64,000 nt of DNA from Paraburkholderia acidipaludis NBRC 101816 (GCF_000684975.1 NZ_BAXZ01000021.1:75438-139437), one strand, 5' to 3'; positions 32,456 through 41,831 are shown, counted from the stretch's first letter. Translations and numbers: made by a program. Notes: a model not told the origin generated them from the sequence alone.

Positions 32456-34276
32456 CTAGTCCAGACCACTTTTCTTCGCTGACGCGCGCGAAAAGCCGAC
32501 AATTGACGCAATGGGAGGTATGCCGTTTAGCTGATTGCGCGCGTTTCGTGCAATGATGTCTGACCAAGCGCTGAAAACCTTCTTTGGATCATCCTGCGCT
32601 CCCGTTCCTGCGGTATGTATATTCCACAGTTTCCTGCGCAACGGCTGCGTGATGTCCATGCGCTCGTGACAAATGTTCAGTTCGCTGTCCACTTCCATGC
32701 TGCGCGTATTGATATTGGCCGACCCGTGCGTCAGAAACACATCGTCAATAATCATGATCTTGCTGTGGATATAAACCGGCATCCACGCGTTGCCCGGAGA
32801 ATCTGGTGCGACCAGCGTACAGATATGAATTTTCAGGCCGAGGATATCCTTCGGCGTAAGTGGCCCATTGCGCCCCTGCCGGGCGTCATCAAGATTCTTC
32901 TGTGCCGCCTTCTGATTTGCCTCGGCATCCGCACCGGAACTCATTCGCGCAAGCGCCAATTCGTTCGCCGCACTCATGACATCATGCTGTTGCTGGATAT
33001 CCTGGTTTTCCTGCGCCATGCCGGACATGAGATTCGCCTGCCCGAGACTGTCCAGCATCTTGTACGTGCTCACCGTACCGCTGCCCACCCCTTCATCGCT
33101 CGAATTCGTGACGACGAACAGATAGAGTGGCCCATGCTTGCCCGGGTCGCGGCCCCATTGAACCTGCTTCGCCGCTGCTTCCTTGATCTTTTCAGCCAGC
33201 GGCTCCCAGCGGAAATACTGGTTTTCGATATAAATGAATTTTGCTGCGTTAACTACTGTCTGAAGATACAACGACTTGATATCGCGCTTTCCCTCCTGTG
33301 ACTGCGTACGCGTGATCTGCGCCATGACAGGAGTACCAAAATCGGGACGTACCTTGAGCTGGGTTGCAAGTGACTTGCGCTTTGCCAGCAGATCGACGTT
33401 TGCATTGCGTTTCCACGCGTTACAGAAATTCGCGTTCAGGCACTCCAGAATCGGCCCCGTAACGATACTCGACATGTCCTGGCGCGGAGTCTGCCCGTTG
33501 CGCCCGAAGCGGGCATTCATCCGCGCATAGCGATGCGCGTCGTCGTCCCAGTACGCGTCAAGCGTGTTGTGGCCCATGACAAAACCCACCGCTTGTGCAG
33601 GGGCCTCGTAGTCGATCAGGACCATCTTCTGGTGATGCGACGGCCCCGCACCGAAACCACCCACGACCGCCGTCTCACTCAGTCCCTTGTCCGCTCGCCG
33701 CAGGCTTTCCCGGTACATGATTTCAGCGCGGTCGGTCAACGAAAAGTCCCGGGTCACGAACTCAATATTCGCAAGAGACTGAATACCTGCCAGCGGTCGG
33801 GCAGCCGCCGCACGATCAGCAGCGACAATTCGGGCACGAGAGTACCAGGCACGATCGTATTCGCGCTGCGTATCGTTTTCGTTTTGTGTCTTGATGCTTC
33901 GAAGCGGGGTATAGCCAGGGTTTTCGTTTTCAAGAAACTGACCGACCGCGAATGTATCCGCCCAGCACAGAATCCGGATCCTGACTCCCTCCTGACCTTT
34001 CTTGATCAACAGGTCTCCGATGCAAAGCGAATTTCCACCATCACGCCTGAAATACATTGACGGCTGGAAACCCCAGCAGATGTAATCAATGGTGTGCTTC
34101 GCGTTCTCGATAGCATCGTAGAGCGTACCGAACGCTTCCTCGCCATTAACAAGTGGGCGATACGACGCTTCCATCGGAGGATATTCCGTAAGCTGCACGA
34201 ACCACGGCGTGCAGATCAGCGCCGACGAAGTCTTGTCAAGCGCAACCGGGGTAACAATCGAAGTGGATTTGCTCAC
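32456..34276 (-). CDS. Phospholipase D-type T6SS effector (Tle5/PldB-like)
   Basis: 606 residues from GTG 34276, 4 bp after the vgrG stop. Two HKD phosphodiesterase motifs define a PLD fold: HHQKMVLID (His215, Lys217, Asp222) and HSKIMIIDD (His504, Lys506, Asp511), each with the following GHN or GSAN. A strand-rich N-terminal lobe starts FVQLTEYPPMEASYRPLVNG. There is no Sec signal peptide, as expected for cargo carried by VgrG. Tle5-family enzymes cleave membrane phospholipids in the periplasm of target cells. The vgrG - PLD - Sel1 immunity order is the same as PA5090-PldB-Tli5b in P. aeruginosa. GC and codon use are lower and looser than in the flanking core genes. Confidence 0.92.
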   Translation of the reverse strand: MSKSTSIVTPVALDKTSSALICTPWFVQLTEYPPMEASYRPLVNGEEAFGTLYDAIENAKHTIDYICWGFQPSMYFRRDGGNSLCIGDLLIKKGQEGVRIRILCWADTFAVGQFLENENPGYTPLRSIKTQNENDTQREYDRAWYSRARIVAADRAAAARPLAGIQSLANIEFVTRDFSLTDRAEIMYRESLRRADKGLSETAVVGGFGAGPSHHQKMVLIDYEAPAQAVGFVMGHNTLDAYWDDDAHRYARMNARFGRNGQTPRQDMSSIVTGPILECLNANFCNAWKRNANVDLLAKRKSLATQLKVRPDFGTPVMAQITRTQSQEGKRDIKSLYLQTVVNAAKFIYIENQYFRWEPLAEKIKEAAAKQVQWGRDPGKHGPLYLFVVTNSSDEGVGSGTVSTYKMLDSLGQANLMSGMAQENQDIQQQHDVMSAANELALARMSSGADAEANQKAAQKNLDDARQGRNGPLTPKDILGLKIHICTLVAPDSPGNAWMPVYIHSKIMIIDDVFLTHGSANINTRSMEVDSELNICHERMDITQPLRRKLWNIHTAGTGAQDDPKKVFSAWSDIIARNARNQLNGIPPIASIVGFSRASAKKSGLD

Positions 34277-34280
34277 GCTC

Positions 34281-36923
34281 TCATTGCTCCGCTTCGGGGT
34301 TGAGCAGTTTGTTGTATCGCTGCCTGTTCAATGCACGGTCTCCCGGGGGATTGATATCGCTGGATGGTTGACTCTCGTGAAAGTGAAAGCCCTGATTGGC
34401 GAGATCGCCGTTTGCTTCGTTGCCGCGATATGAACTGGCGACAGGGATCGTATGCTTGACGCCGCTTGCCAGTTCTAGCGTGTACTTCTTCGTCGTCGGG
34501 TGGTGATCGACCTGAAGCAGGCCGGTTTCATCGAACACGCCCTGTTTCACCAGCGTACCGCCAGCAAACAGTTGGTAAGGCATGCCTGCGGGAATGGCAG
34601 CGCGCGAGGCGGGCGACGCCGCCGCATTCAATGTCAGAGGGGTAGTCGGCAGACCCGAGAGCGCCGGGTGATTCAGGTCCAGCGGCATGTTCAGTGTTGC
34701 CTTGCCCTGCTTCTGGATCGTGATGACCTTGAAGAACAGGTCGCCGGGACCGCCCAGCGTAATACTGCCGTCCTTGATCTGGATAAACGCACCGCCACAT
34801 TCCAGGATGACTTCCTTCCCCGCTGCGATGTTGACCTTGCCGTTGACACTCGCGACCGACACATCCCTGTCAGCGGTGATAGACATCGGGCCAGTCTGCG
34901 CCTGGACCTCGACCGGACCCTTCGCGGCGAATATCTTGATCCCCAGCTGCTGTACGAACAGCGACAGCTTTTCACCCGCCGCCACCGTGAAACGCTTCAC
35001 TACGCTCCAGTCCGCGTTCTTCCCGGCCACCGCCGAGATGTTGCCTTCTGCCGCAAACTGCATGCTCTGGCCCGTCACGAGCGCCGCCGGGGCGGGCGTG
35101 CTCATCAGCAGCCCCGGCTTCTTCAGGCCGTCCAGATCGTCCTTCATCTGCTGCTGCGCGTCGGTGTCGGCAGGCTCGGCCTTCGCGGCACTGGCGGACG
35201 CGGCCAGCGCCTTCGCGGTCGCCAGCGCACTTTCGAGCTGCGCCATGCTCTCCTGCATGTCGAGCTGCTTGCCGGTGGCAGCGGGCCGGTCATACGTCGT
35301 GAGCATCAGCCCCTTGCCCGCGCGCTCCACCCCGTAACCCGAGGTCCTGACCTCGTAGCCTTCCCCCCGGTATTCGAGCTTCTGGTTCACCAGATAGCCG
35401 AGATTCAGTTGCGTCTTGCCCGAGTGCTCCGTGGAGAGCTTGATGCCTTCCTGGCCCGCCCAGTCCTCCATGCGCAGCTTGTTGTTGCTCTGCGTGCGGA
35501 TCGTGTTGCGCGAGAGCCACCGACGGTCGCTGGTGATGAGGTCGCGCGCCTGGCTATGGTGGTGGAAGCCGCTGATCTCAGGCTTGTCCGGGTCCCCATC
35601 CCGGAATGTGATCCTGGCCTCGTCGTTGTCCAGCGCGACGAAGTGCATGCCGGTCTGGAGTTTTCCCGCGAACGGTTTCGCCAGGCGCAGCGGTACGCTC
35701 TCGCCGCCCCTGGGCCAGGTGCCGAAGTCGGCGTCGAGCCGGACCACGTAATAGCCCGCCGCGTTCAGGTAGCCGTAGGTATATTTGTCCGGGCTGCAGA
35801 CCCGTGCCGAAAGTGAACCGGCGATTTTTGCCCATTTAGCCGGTTCGAGCTGGAGACGGAAGCGCCGGTCGGCGGGGATCGCCCGGAAGGTGTTCGAATA
35901 GGGCTTGTCACGCGCGCCGCTGTGCGTGATCTCGGTGATGACCATGCCCTTCGGCGCATCCGGCAGCACGATATCCGTTTCGAGCACGCTTGCGCATTGC
36001 AGGGCGAACACGTTGCCCGTGCCGTCATACACGACCTGCCGCGCCAGCGCCGCTTCGTGACGCAACTGCGCTTCCCACTTCGCGCCTGCCTGGTCCAGGT
36101 GGGCAGTCCCGTAGATGTAGGGTTGGCCGTAGGTGGTGGGATCGCCGGGAGCCACGTTGGCCTGGTCCCGGAAGCGCTCCCAGGCGGACTCCGGGTTGTA
36201 GTCCGCCACCTGGACAGATTGCGGCACGATCTCCGCGTGCGTGCGGATCGACGTGACGGCTTCCACACCGCCCGATTCCAGACCCGCCGCCTCGCGGTAC
36301 GGCACGACGATCTGCGGATCGTAGAGGTAGTGATCGATGTCATCGGCGAAGACGATCTGGTCGCCGTACTCCGTCTCGACGATGCAGCACCAGATGCCCG
36401 CCTTCTCCATGAGCATGTGCACATAGTCGAAGTCCGTCATCTGGTGCTGGAAGCGCCACAGGTGCACGGGATACTGGCGGCGCAGCCGGAACGACACCAG
36501 GTGGTCGGGAATGCCGTGCCGGCGCAGGATCGCCTGGATGATCTGCGGGGTCGTGAGGTGCTGGTACGGCTGGGTGTTCGTGACGGTCTGGAGCCGTCCG
36601 AAGCGCGAACTGAGGACCATCACGTACCGGGTGTAGTCCTTCGTCGTCTGCACGGTCGAGAAGCGGCCGATGTAGCCCGAGAACTTTTTCGTACTGCCGT
36701 CCTCGGCCACGATGGAGAACACGGCATCGAGGTTGAGATAATCGGCGCGTGCCAGTTGCTGCGGATGGGTCAACTCGATGGCCACTACGTTCGGCTCGCC
36801 CAGCCTTTCGGTTGCCGTGAACGATACGACCGAGAGTTCCGCCGCGCTGGCCGTGCCTGGCACCACCAGACGGCATGCCTGACGACCTGTTATTTCCTGC
36901 CGCTGTGGATCGAACTCCGCCAT
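34281..36923 (-). CDS. vgrG: Type VI secretion tip protein VgrG with C-terminal extension
   Basis: 880 residues from ATG 36923, chosen because GGGAGG precedes it; the frame stays open 85 codons upstream but without family sequence. Features are the gp27-like base (about 20-380: FSGYIGRF, RFGRLQTVTNTQPYQHLTTPQIIQAILRRHG, FDYVHMLMEKAGIWC), the gp5-like OB-fold region around 440-520, a DUF2345-type beta-helix region with IKDGSITLGGPGD, and a tail of about 130 residues (from PLDLNHPALSG). The tail holds a beta-rich FAGGTLVKQGVFDETG segment and probably docks the PLD effector. No core T6SS genes, Hcp, PAAR or adaptor are near, so this is an orphan vgrG cluster served by a T6SS elsewhere. Confidence 0.94.
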   Translation of the reverse strand: MAEFDPQRQEITGRQACRLVVPGTASAAELSVVSFTATERLGEPNVVAIELTHPQQLARADYLNLDAVFSIVAEDGSTKKFSGYIGRFSTVQTTKDYTRYVMVLSSRFGRLQTVTNTQPYQHLTTPQIIQAILRRHGIPDHLVSFRLRRQYPVHLWRFQHQMTDFDYVHMLMEKAGIWCCIVETEYGDQIVFADDIDHYLYDPQIVVPYREAAGLESGGVEAVTSIRTHAEIVPQSVQVADYNPESAWERFRDQANVAPGDPTTYGQPYIYGTAHLDQAGAKWEAQLRHEAALARQVVYDGTGNVFALQCASVLETDIVLPDAPKGMVITEITHSGARDKPYSNTFRAIPADRRFRLQLEPAKWAKIAGSLSARVCSPDKYTYGYLNAAGYYVVRLDADFGTWPRGGESVPLRLAKPFAGKLQTGMHFVALDNDEARITFRDGDPDKPEISGFHHHSQARDLITSDRRWLSRNTIRTQSNNKLRMEDWAGQEGIKLSTEHSGKTQLNLGYLVNQKLEYRGEGYEVRTSGYGVERAGKGLMLTTYDRPAATGKQLDMQESMAQLESALATAKALAASASAAKAEPADTDAQQQMKDDLDGLKKPGLLMSTPAPAALVTGQSMQFAAEGNISAVAGKNADWSVVKRFTVAAGEKLSLFVQQLGIKIFAAKGPVEVQAQTGPMSITADRDVSVASVNGKVNIAAGKEVILECGGAFIQIKDGSITLGGPGDLFFKVITIQKQGKATLNMPLDLNHPALSGLPTTPLTLNAAASPASRAAIPAGMPYQLFAGGTLVKQGVFDETGLLQVDHHPTTKKYTLELASGVKHTIPVASSYRGNEANGDLANQGFHFHESQPSSDINPPGDRALNRQRYNKLLNPEAEQ

Positions 36924-37135
36924 TGCGCCTCCCTCGCATGATGGCGGATCGTGCAAAGGCCTCCGCCCGGTTTTCACTTCCCGAAGGGGTGAAAATAGGG
37001 CAGTTTCCCCACCGGCGGTCATCCCGAAATTCGAGGCATTGATGCACAACAAGACTGCCTCATACCGGCCTTCAGGCGGCGTGCTTCGCGGGACAGGGTG
37101 AGTTTCCCCCACGATATTCCCCACACGACACCTGT

Positions 37136-37166
37136 GGCATCCGAATGCTCCTGCCATTCGAATGCC
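37136..37166. repeat. Inverted repeat upstream of vgrG
   Basis: GGCATCCGAATG (37136-37147) and CATTCGAATGCC (37155-37166) pair at 11 of 12 positions around a 7-base loop. It may be an operator or an RNA hairpin in the vgrG leader, or the terminator of the upstream chemoreceptor gene. Confidence 0.45.
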
Positions 37167-37238
37167 GTGTGCCAACATCTAACCTCTTGAATCTAAACAG
37201 AACAGATATTTGTTGCCCTTGTGCACTACATACAAAAC

Positions 37239-37273
37239 TTCTCCACAGATTTTCTGGACAGCCCTGTGGAAAA
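37239..37273. repeat. Paired DnaA-box-like inverted repeat (copy 3)
   Basis: TTCTCCACA (37239-37247) and TGTGGAAAA (37265-37273) are separated by 17 bp, as in copies 1 and 2. It lies on the vgrG side of the island, with copy 2 on the opposite side. Confidence 0.5.
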
Positions 37274-37363
37274 CCTGTCCGCATCTTCATCAAGCCCCTG
37301 ATCCCAAAGCGAATTCGGCTGCGGATCACAAATCGCACCGGCCTTCACCGGCCCGCGCACGTT

Positions 37364-39355
37364 CTACGCGTCGCCTCGTCCACCCACCTTGAACACCGCA
37401 ACCAGCTCCGCAAGCGTCGCCGCCCGCTCATGCAGCGCCCCGGCAGCACGCTCGGCCTCGCCCACCAGCACCGCATTCTGCTGCGTCGCCGCGCCGATCT
37501 GCGAGACGGCGATGTTTACCTGCTCGATGCCGCCCGACTGCTCGCGCGAGGCCACGCTGATCTCGCCGATGATCGAGCGCACCTCCTCCACGCGCTCAAC
37601 GATAGTGCGCATGGTCGTGCTCGCGTCGCCCGCGATGCGGTAGCCGGTCTCGACGGTCGCCGCCGATTCCGCGATCAATGCTTCGATCTCCTTAACGGCT
37701 GCCGCGCTGCGCTGCGCGAGCGCGCGCACCTCGCTCGCCACCACGGCAAAGCCCCTGCCATGCTCGCCCGCGCGTGCCGCTTCGACGGCCGCGTTCAGCG
37801 CGAGGATGTTCGTCTGGAATGCAATGCCTTCAATGACGCCCGTGATGTCGGTGATCTTCTTCGAGGCCTGGCTGATGTCGTCCATCGTCTGCACGACGCG
37901 CTCCACCGCGCGGCCGCCGTCGAGCGCCGCATCGGCCGCGCCGCTGACCACGGTGTTCGCGCGCATCGCATGGTCGGCGTTCTGCTGGACCGTCGAGGTG
38001 AGTTGCTCCATGCTCGCCGCCGTCTCCTCCAGGCTGCTCGCCTGGCTCGCGATACGCGCCGAGATCTCGCCGCTGCCGGCCGCGATGCGCGAGGTGTCGT
38101 CGCGCATTTGCGCCGAGGCGCCGCGTACCTGCGCCACGATTTTCGCGAGGCCCTCGCCGATGCCGTCGATGGCGTGCGTGAGGCGGCCAATCTCGTCGGC
38201 ACCCGCGTTATCGGCCGTCCCGTTGAGCGTGCCGCCGATGCGCACGCTGAGGTCGCCCGCGGCAAGCTGCCCGGCGGCCACGGCGGCGGCGTCGAGCGGG
38301 CGGCTCACGAGACGGCGCGCGAGGAAGATCGAGAGCGCCGCGAACGCCGCGACGAGCACGAAGCCGATTGCGGCGAAGCGGTCGCGCGTGGCCTGCACGC
38401 CGGCCATGACTTCATCTTGCGCGGCTACGCCGCCCACGAGCCATTGCCATTGCGGCACGCTCACGAAGGAGACGAGCTTCGCGCGTGCGTCGCGCTCGCC
38501 GAGCGTGGCGTCGGCCGAGGTGTACTCGAGCGTGCCTGCGCGCGCGGCGAGCATGGACGACCACGGGCCGTTGGCGTCGTCGTAGTGCTGGCCGGCGGCG
38601 GCCGGGTGCACGAGGAAGGTGCCGCGCGCGGGTCCGTTCGAGGCGTCGAGTACGAAGTAGTAGCCGGTGTCGCCGATCTTGAGCTTCGCGATTTCGGCCT
38701 TGATCGCGGCGATCTGCGCGCCCACGTCCACGCCCACGAAGAGCGCGCCGATCACGCGGCCGCTCGCATCGGCAATCGGCCGGTATTGCGTCATGTACTG
38801 CTTGCCGAACAGGCCGGCGAGGCCCGTATAGCTGCGGCCGGCCATGAGCGGCGCGTAGGCGGGGCCCTTGCGGTCGAGCAGCGTGCCGATGGCGCGCGAG
38901 CCGTCCTGCTTCTTGAGCGAGGTGGTGACGCGCACGAAGTCGTCGCCGCTGCGCGCGAACACGGTGGCGATGGCGCCGCTGCGTTCGAGGAACTGGTCGG
39001 GAATCGTGAAGTCGAGGTCGAGCACCGCGTCGCCCGCCTTGATGGTCGGCGCGGCGTAGCCGGCGATGTCCACCTTCTGGCTGTCGTCGAGCGACCAGGC
39101 GCCGGGCAGGAAGCTCGCGAAGAGCGTCATCGCGCGGTCGACTTCGGCGTCGAGCGCGCCGTCGATGAGAGCGATGCTCGAGGCCACCGAACGGTCTTTT
39201 TCGGCGATGCGCGCGCGCACCTGGTCGCTGACCTGGTCGGCGGCGGCGCGCGTGAGCGCCCAGCTGAAGGCGGCGAAGATGGCGGCAACGAGCACGCACG
39301 AGACGAGGGCGAGGCGCACGCCGACACTCGTGCGGCGCGGGAGGGACAGGGTCAT
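37364..39355 (-). CDS. Methyl-accepting chemotaxis protein with Cache ligand-binding domain
   Basis: 663 residues. A first membrane segment (about 12-32) leads to a large periplasmic Cache_3/Cache_2-type domain (about 35-325; GLFGKQYMTQYRPIADASGRVIGALFVGVDVG and the GDTGYYFVLDASNG motif). Then come a second membrane segment (about 330-350), a HAMP domain and a signalling domain with tip IAFQTNILALNAAVEAARAGEHGRGFAVVASEVRAL. Methylation-type helices read ASSLEETAASMEQLTS. Cache receptors bind small carboxylates or amino acids; the ligand here is unknown. It lies just outside the T6SS island. Confidence 0.95.
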   Translation of the reverse strand: MTLSLPRRTSVGVRLALVSCVLVAAIFAAFSWALTRAAADQVSDQVRARIAEKDRSVASSIALIDGALDAEVDRAMTLFASFLPGAWSLDDSQKVDIAGYAAPTIKAGDAVLDLDFTIPDQFLERSGAIATVFARSGDDFVRVTTSLKKQDGSRAIGTLLDRKGPAYAPLMAGRSYTGLAGLFGKQYMTQYRPIADASGRVIGALFVGVDVGAQIAAIKAEIAKLKIGDTGYYFVLDASNGPARGTFLVHPAAAGQHYDDANGPWSSMLAARAGTLEYTSADATLGERDARAKLVSFVSVPQWQWLVGGVAAQDEVMAGVQATRDRFAAIGFVLVAAFAALSIFLARRLVSRPLDAAAVAAGQLAAGDLSVRIGGTLNGTADNAGADEIGRLTHAIDGIGEGLAKIVAQVRGASAQMRDDTSRIAAGSGEISARIASQASSLEETAASMEQLTSTVQQNADHAMRANTVVSGAADAALDGGRAVERVVQTMDDISQASKKITDITGVIEGIAFQTNILALNAAVEAARAGEHGRGFAVVASEVRALAQRSAAAVKEIEALIAESAATVETGYRIAGDASTTMRTIVERVEEVRSIIGEISVASREQSGGIEQVNIAVSQIGAATQQNAVLVGEAERAAGALHERAATLAELVAVFKVGGRGDA

Positions 39356-39382
39356 GGGATCGGTTCCGGGTAACGCTGAAAC

Positions 39383-39413
39383 GAAGATCCGGCGCTAGAA
39401 AGCGCCGATCTTC
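39383..39413 (-). terminator. Hairpin between copA and the chemoreceptor gene
   Basis: GAAGATC-C-GGCGC (39383-39395) pairs with GCGCC-GATCTTC (39402-39413) around a 6-base loop, with one bulged base. It lies about 75 bp past the copA stop on the minus strand and is a possible copA terminator; the T-tract is poor. Confidence 0.45.
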
Positions 39414-39487
39414 GGCATTACGGCGTGCGGACGCAATCCTTGAGGTCGTCGCGGGAAAAAGGCAAGCGTGTGCGGGTTGATCCCGGG

Positions 39488-41782
39488 TCAGTCGGTGCCG
39501 CGCCAGGCGCGCAGGAGCAACGCGTTCGTGACGACGCTGACGCTGGAGAACGCCATGGCGGCGCCCGCGAGCATCGGGTCGAGCCAGCCCGCGGCCGCGA
39601 GCGGTATGCCGATCAGGTTATAGACGAACGCCCAGAACAGGTTCTGCCGGATCTTGCGCCAGGTGCGCCGCGAGATGTCGATAGCCGCCGCAACGAGCAG
39701 CGGGTCGCCGCGCATCAGCGTGATGCCGGATGCATGCATGGCGACGTCGGTGCCGGTGGCCATGGCAATGCCGATGTCGGCGGCGGCAAGGGCAGGAGCG
39801 TCGTTGATGCCGTCGCCGGCCATCGCGACGATGCCGGCCGAGCGGATCTTGAGGTCGCGGATCGTGGCGGCCTTGTCGTCGGGCAGCACCTGTGCGTGGA
39901 CTTCTTCGATGCCGAGCTGCGCCGCGACGGCCGCCGCGCTGCCGGCGTTGTCGCCCGTCACGAGCACGCTGCGGATGCCCATCGCCTTCAGGCGGGCAAT
40001 CGCCTCGCGTGCGGTCGGCTTGACCGTGTCGCCGAACGCGAGCAGCGCGAGCACACGTTCGGGTACGCCCTCGGGCTCGCCGCCTTGCGCGCGTTGCATG
40101 CCTTGCGCCGCCGCGGTGGCCGACGCAATCAGCCACGAGACGGTGTTGCCGGCCTGTGCCAGCGTCTGCGCGCGCGCGACGAGCGCGGGCGGCGCGGCCA
40201 GCCCGAGTTCGTCGAGCCAGCGGCTGCTGCCGATCGCATAGCGGCGGCCTTTCACCTCGGCTTCCACGCCGCGTCCCGGCACCGCGCGGGCATGCGCCGC
40301 CGCGGGCGGCGGCGCGCCGTTCGATTGCGCTTCGAACGCCCGCAGCACGGCTTTCGCAAGCGGGTGATCGCTCTGCTGCTGCACGGCGGCGGCGAGCGCG
40401 AGCGCGTCGGCGCGCGTCATGCCTTCGGCTGTCTCGAACGCCGCGAGCGAGGGCTGGCCGAGCGTGAGCGTGCCCGTCTTGTCGAAGGCCACCACGTTCA
40501 CGTTATGCGCGGTTTCGAGCGCTTCGGCGTCCTTGATGAGGACGCCGCGACGCGCGGCGGCGCCCGTGCCCGCCATGATCGCGGCAGGCGTGGCGAGACC
40601 GAGCGCGCAGGGGCACGCGATCACGAGCACGGCCACGGCGTTGAGGATGGCGGTTTCGGCGTGCGCGCCCGCAAGCAGCCAGCCCACGAGCGTCATCGTG
40701 GCGATCGCGAGGATCGCGGGCACAAAAACGGCGCTCACGCGGTCCACGAGGCGCTGGATCGGGGCCTTCTCGGCCTGCGCGCTCTCGACGAGACGGATGA
40801 TGCGCGCGAGCGTCGTTTCGGCGCCGACGGCCGTGGTGCGCACGGCGAGCGCGCCTTCGCCGTTGATCGAGCCGCCCGTGACGGGGTCGCCGGGCGCCTT
40901 GGGCACAGGCAGGCTTTCGCCGGTGATCAGCGATTCGTCGATGTGGCTGCGGCCCTCCAGCACCACGCCGTCCACGGGCAGGCGCTCGCCGGGCCGCACG
41001 GCGACGATATGGCCCACCCGCACCGCCGCGAGCGGCACGTCGCGCTCGGCGCCGTCCACCACGAGGCGCGCGCGCTCGGGGCGCAGCGCGTTCAGGGCGC
41101 GGATGGCGTCGGTGGTCTGACGCTTCGCGCGGGCCTCGAGCCACTTGCCGAAGCGCACGAGCGTGATGACGACCGCCGATCCTTCGAAGTACAGATGAGC
41201 GACGTCGCCGGGATGCGCGAGCATCGCGTAGACGCTCACGCCCCAGGCCGCCGAGGTGCCCAGCGCGACGAGCAGGTCCATGTTGCCGGCGCCCGCCCGC
41301 ACGGCTTTCCAGGCGGCGCGGTAGAAACGGGCGCCGAAAACGAACTGGACGATCGAGGCGAGCACGAGCTGCACGCCGGCGGAAGGCGTCCCGTGCGGGC
41401 CCAGCGCGTGGCCGAGCATCGGCAGCATGAGCGGCGCGGTGAGCAGCGCCGAGACCAGCACGGCCTGCCATTCGCGGCGCGCGAGGGCCGTTTGCCTGTC
41501 GGGTGCGCTCGGGCCGGCGGCGGGAGCGTCCTCGCCTTCCACGAGCGGCACGGCTTCGTAACCGGCTTTCGTAACGGCGTTTGCCAGGGCTTCGGGCGCG
41601 ACCTTCGCGCCGGCCTCGACCGTGGCTTTTTCGGTGGCGAGATTGACGCTGGCGCGCGTGACGCCGGGCACCCTGGCGAGCGCCTTTTCGACGCGCGTCG
41701 CACAGGCGGCGCAGGTCATGCCGTGAATTTCGAATTCGGCGACACGCGTGTCACGGAGTTCTTCTATAAGGGAATCGTTCAT
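39488..41782 (-). CDS. copA: Copper-exporting P1B-type ATPase
   Basis: 764 residues. One N-terminal heavy-metal-binding domain has GMTCAAC (Cys24, Cys27). Membrane segments flank the CPC motif (IACPCALGLATPAAIMAGTG), which defines P1B-1 copper pumps. The actuator domain has TGESLPV, the phosphorylation site DKTGTLT, the nucleotide domain HP motif (SDHPLAKAV) and the hinge GDGINDAPALAAADIG. It expels Cu(I) from the cytoplasm. A CueR-type operator lies 50-80 bp upstream, so copper induction is likely. No chaperone or cueR gene is adjacent in the window. Confidence 0.95.
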   Translation of the reverse strand: MNDSLIEELRDTRVAEFEIHGMTCAACATRVEKALARVPGVTRASVNLATEKATVEAGAKVAPEALANAVTKAGYEAVPLVEGEDAPAAGPSAPDRQTALARREWQAVLVSALLTAPLMLPMLGHALGPHGTPSAGVQLVLASIVQFVFGARFYRAAWKAVRAGAGNMDLLVALGTSAAWGVSVYAMLAHPGDVAHLYFEGSAVVITLVRFGKWLEARAKRQTTDAIRALNALRPERARLVVDGAERDVPLAAVRVGHIVAVRPGERLPVDGVVLEGRSHIDESLITGESLPVPKAPGDPVTGGSINGEGALAVRTTAVGAETTLARIIRLVESAQAEKAPIQRLVDRVSAVFVPAILAIATMTLVGWLLAGAHAETAILNAVAVLVIACPCALGLATPAAIMAGTGAAARRGVLIKDAEALETAHNVNVVAFDKTGTLTLGQPSLAAFETAEGMTRADALALAAAVQQQSDHPLAKAVLRAFEAQSNGAPPPAAAHARAVPGRGVEAEVKGRRYAIGSSRWLDELGLAAPPALVARAQTLAQAGNTVSWLIASATAAAQGMQRAQGGEPEGVPERVLALLAFGDTVKPTAREAIARLKAMGIRSVLVTGDNAGSAAAVAAQLGIEEVHAQVLPDDKAATIRDLKIRSAGIVAMAGDGINDAPALAAADIGIAMATGTDVAMHASGITLMRGDPLLVAAAIDISRRTWRKIRQNLFWAFVYNLIGIPLAAAGWLDPMLAGAAMAFSSVSVVTNALLLRAWRGTD

Positions 41783-41831
41783 GCTGGCGGGCCGTGATGC
41801 GATGGCTGCAATGGCTGTTTCGACATTGGGC

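Larger units (their letters stand above)
36924..37363. other. Intergenic region upstream of vgrG
   Basis: About 440 bp with no supported gene. It contains the vgrG leader, TTCCCCAC-type words (near 37010 and 37100-37125), a hairpin at 37136 and the paired DnaA-box-like repeat at 37239. GC is lower than in the chemoreceptor gene beyond it. It mirrors the gap at the left edge of the island. Confidence 0.55.

Noticed and set aside
27687..36923. Prophage or integrative element
   Set aside because: VgrG resembles phage tail spike proteins, but there is no integrase, terminase, capsid, tail tube or tRNA attachment site. The neighbours are effector and immunity genes.
36924..37178. N-terminal 85-codon extension of VgrG
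   Set aside because: The upstream frame has no family sequence, and a good ribosome binding site (GGGAGG) precedes the internal ATG at 36923.
23357..37273. Replication origin, suggested by DnaA-box-like sequences
   Set aside because: Only isolated inverted pairs are present, with no dnaA, dnaN, parAB or repeated box cluster and no AT-rich unwinding region.
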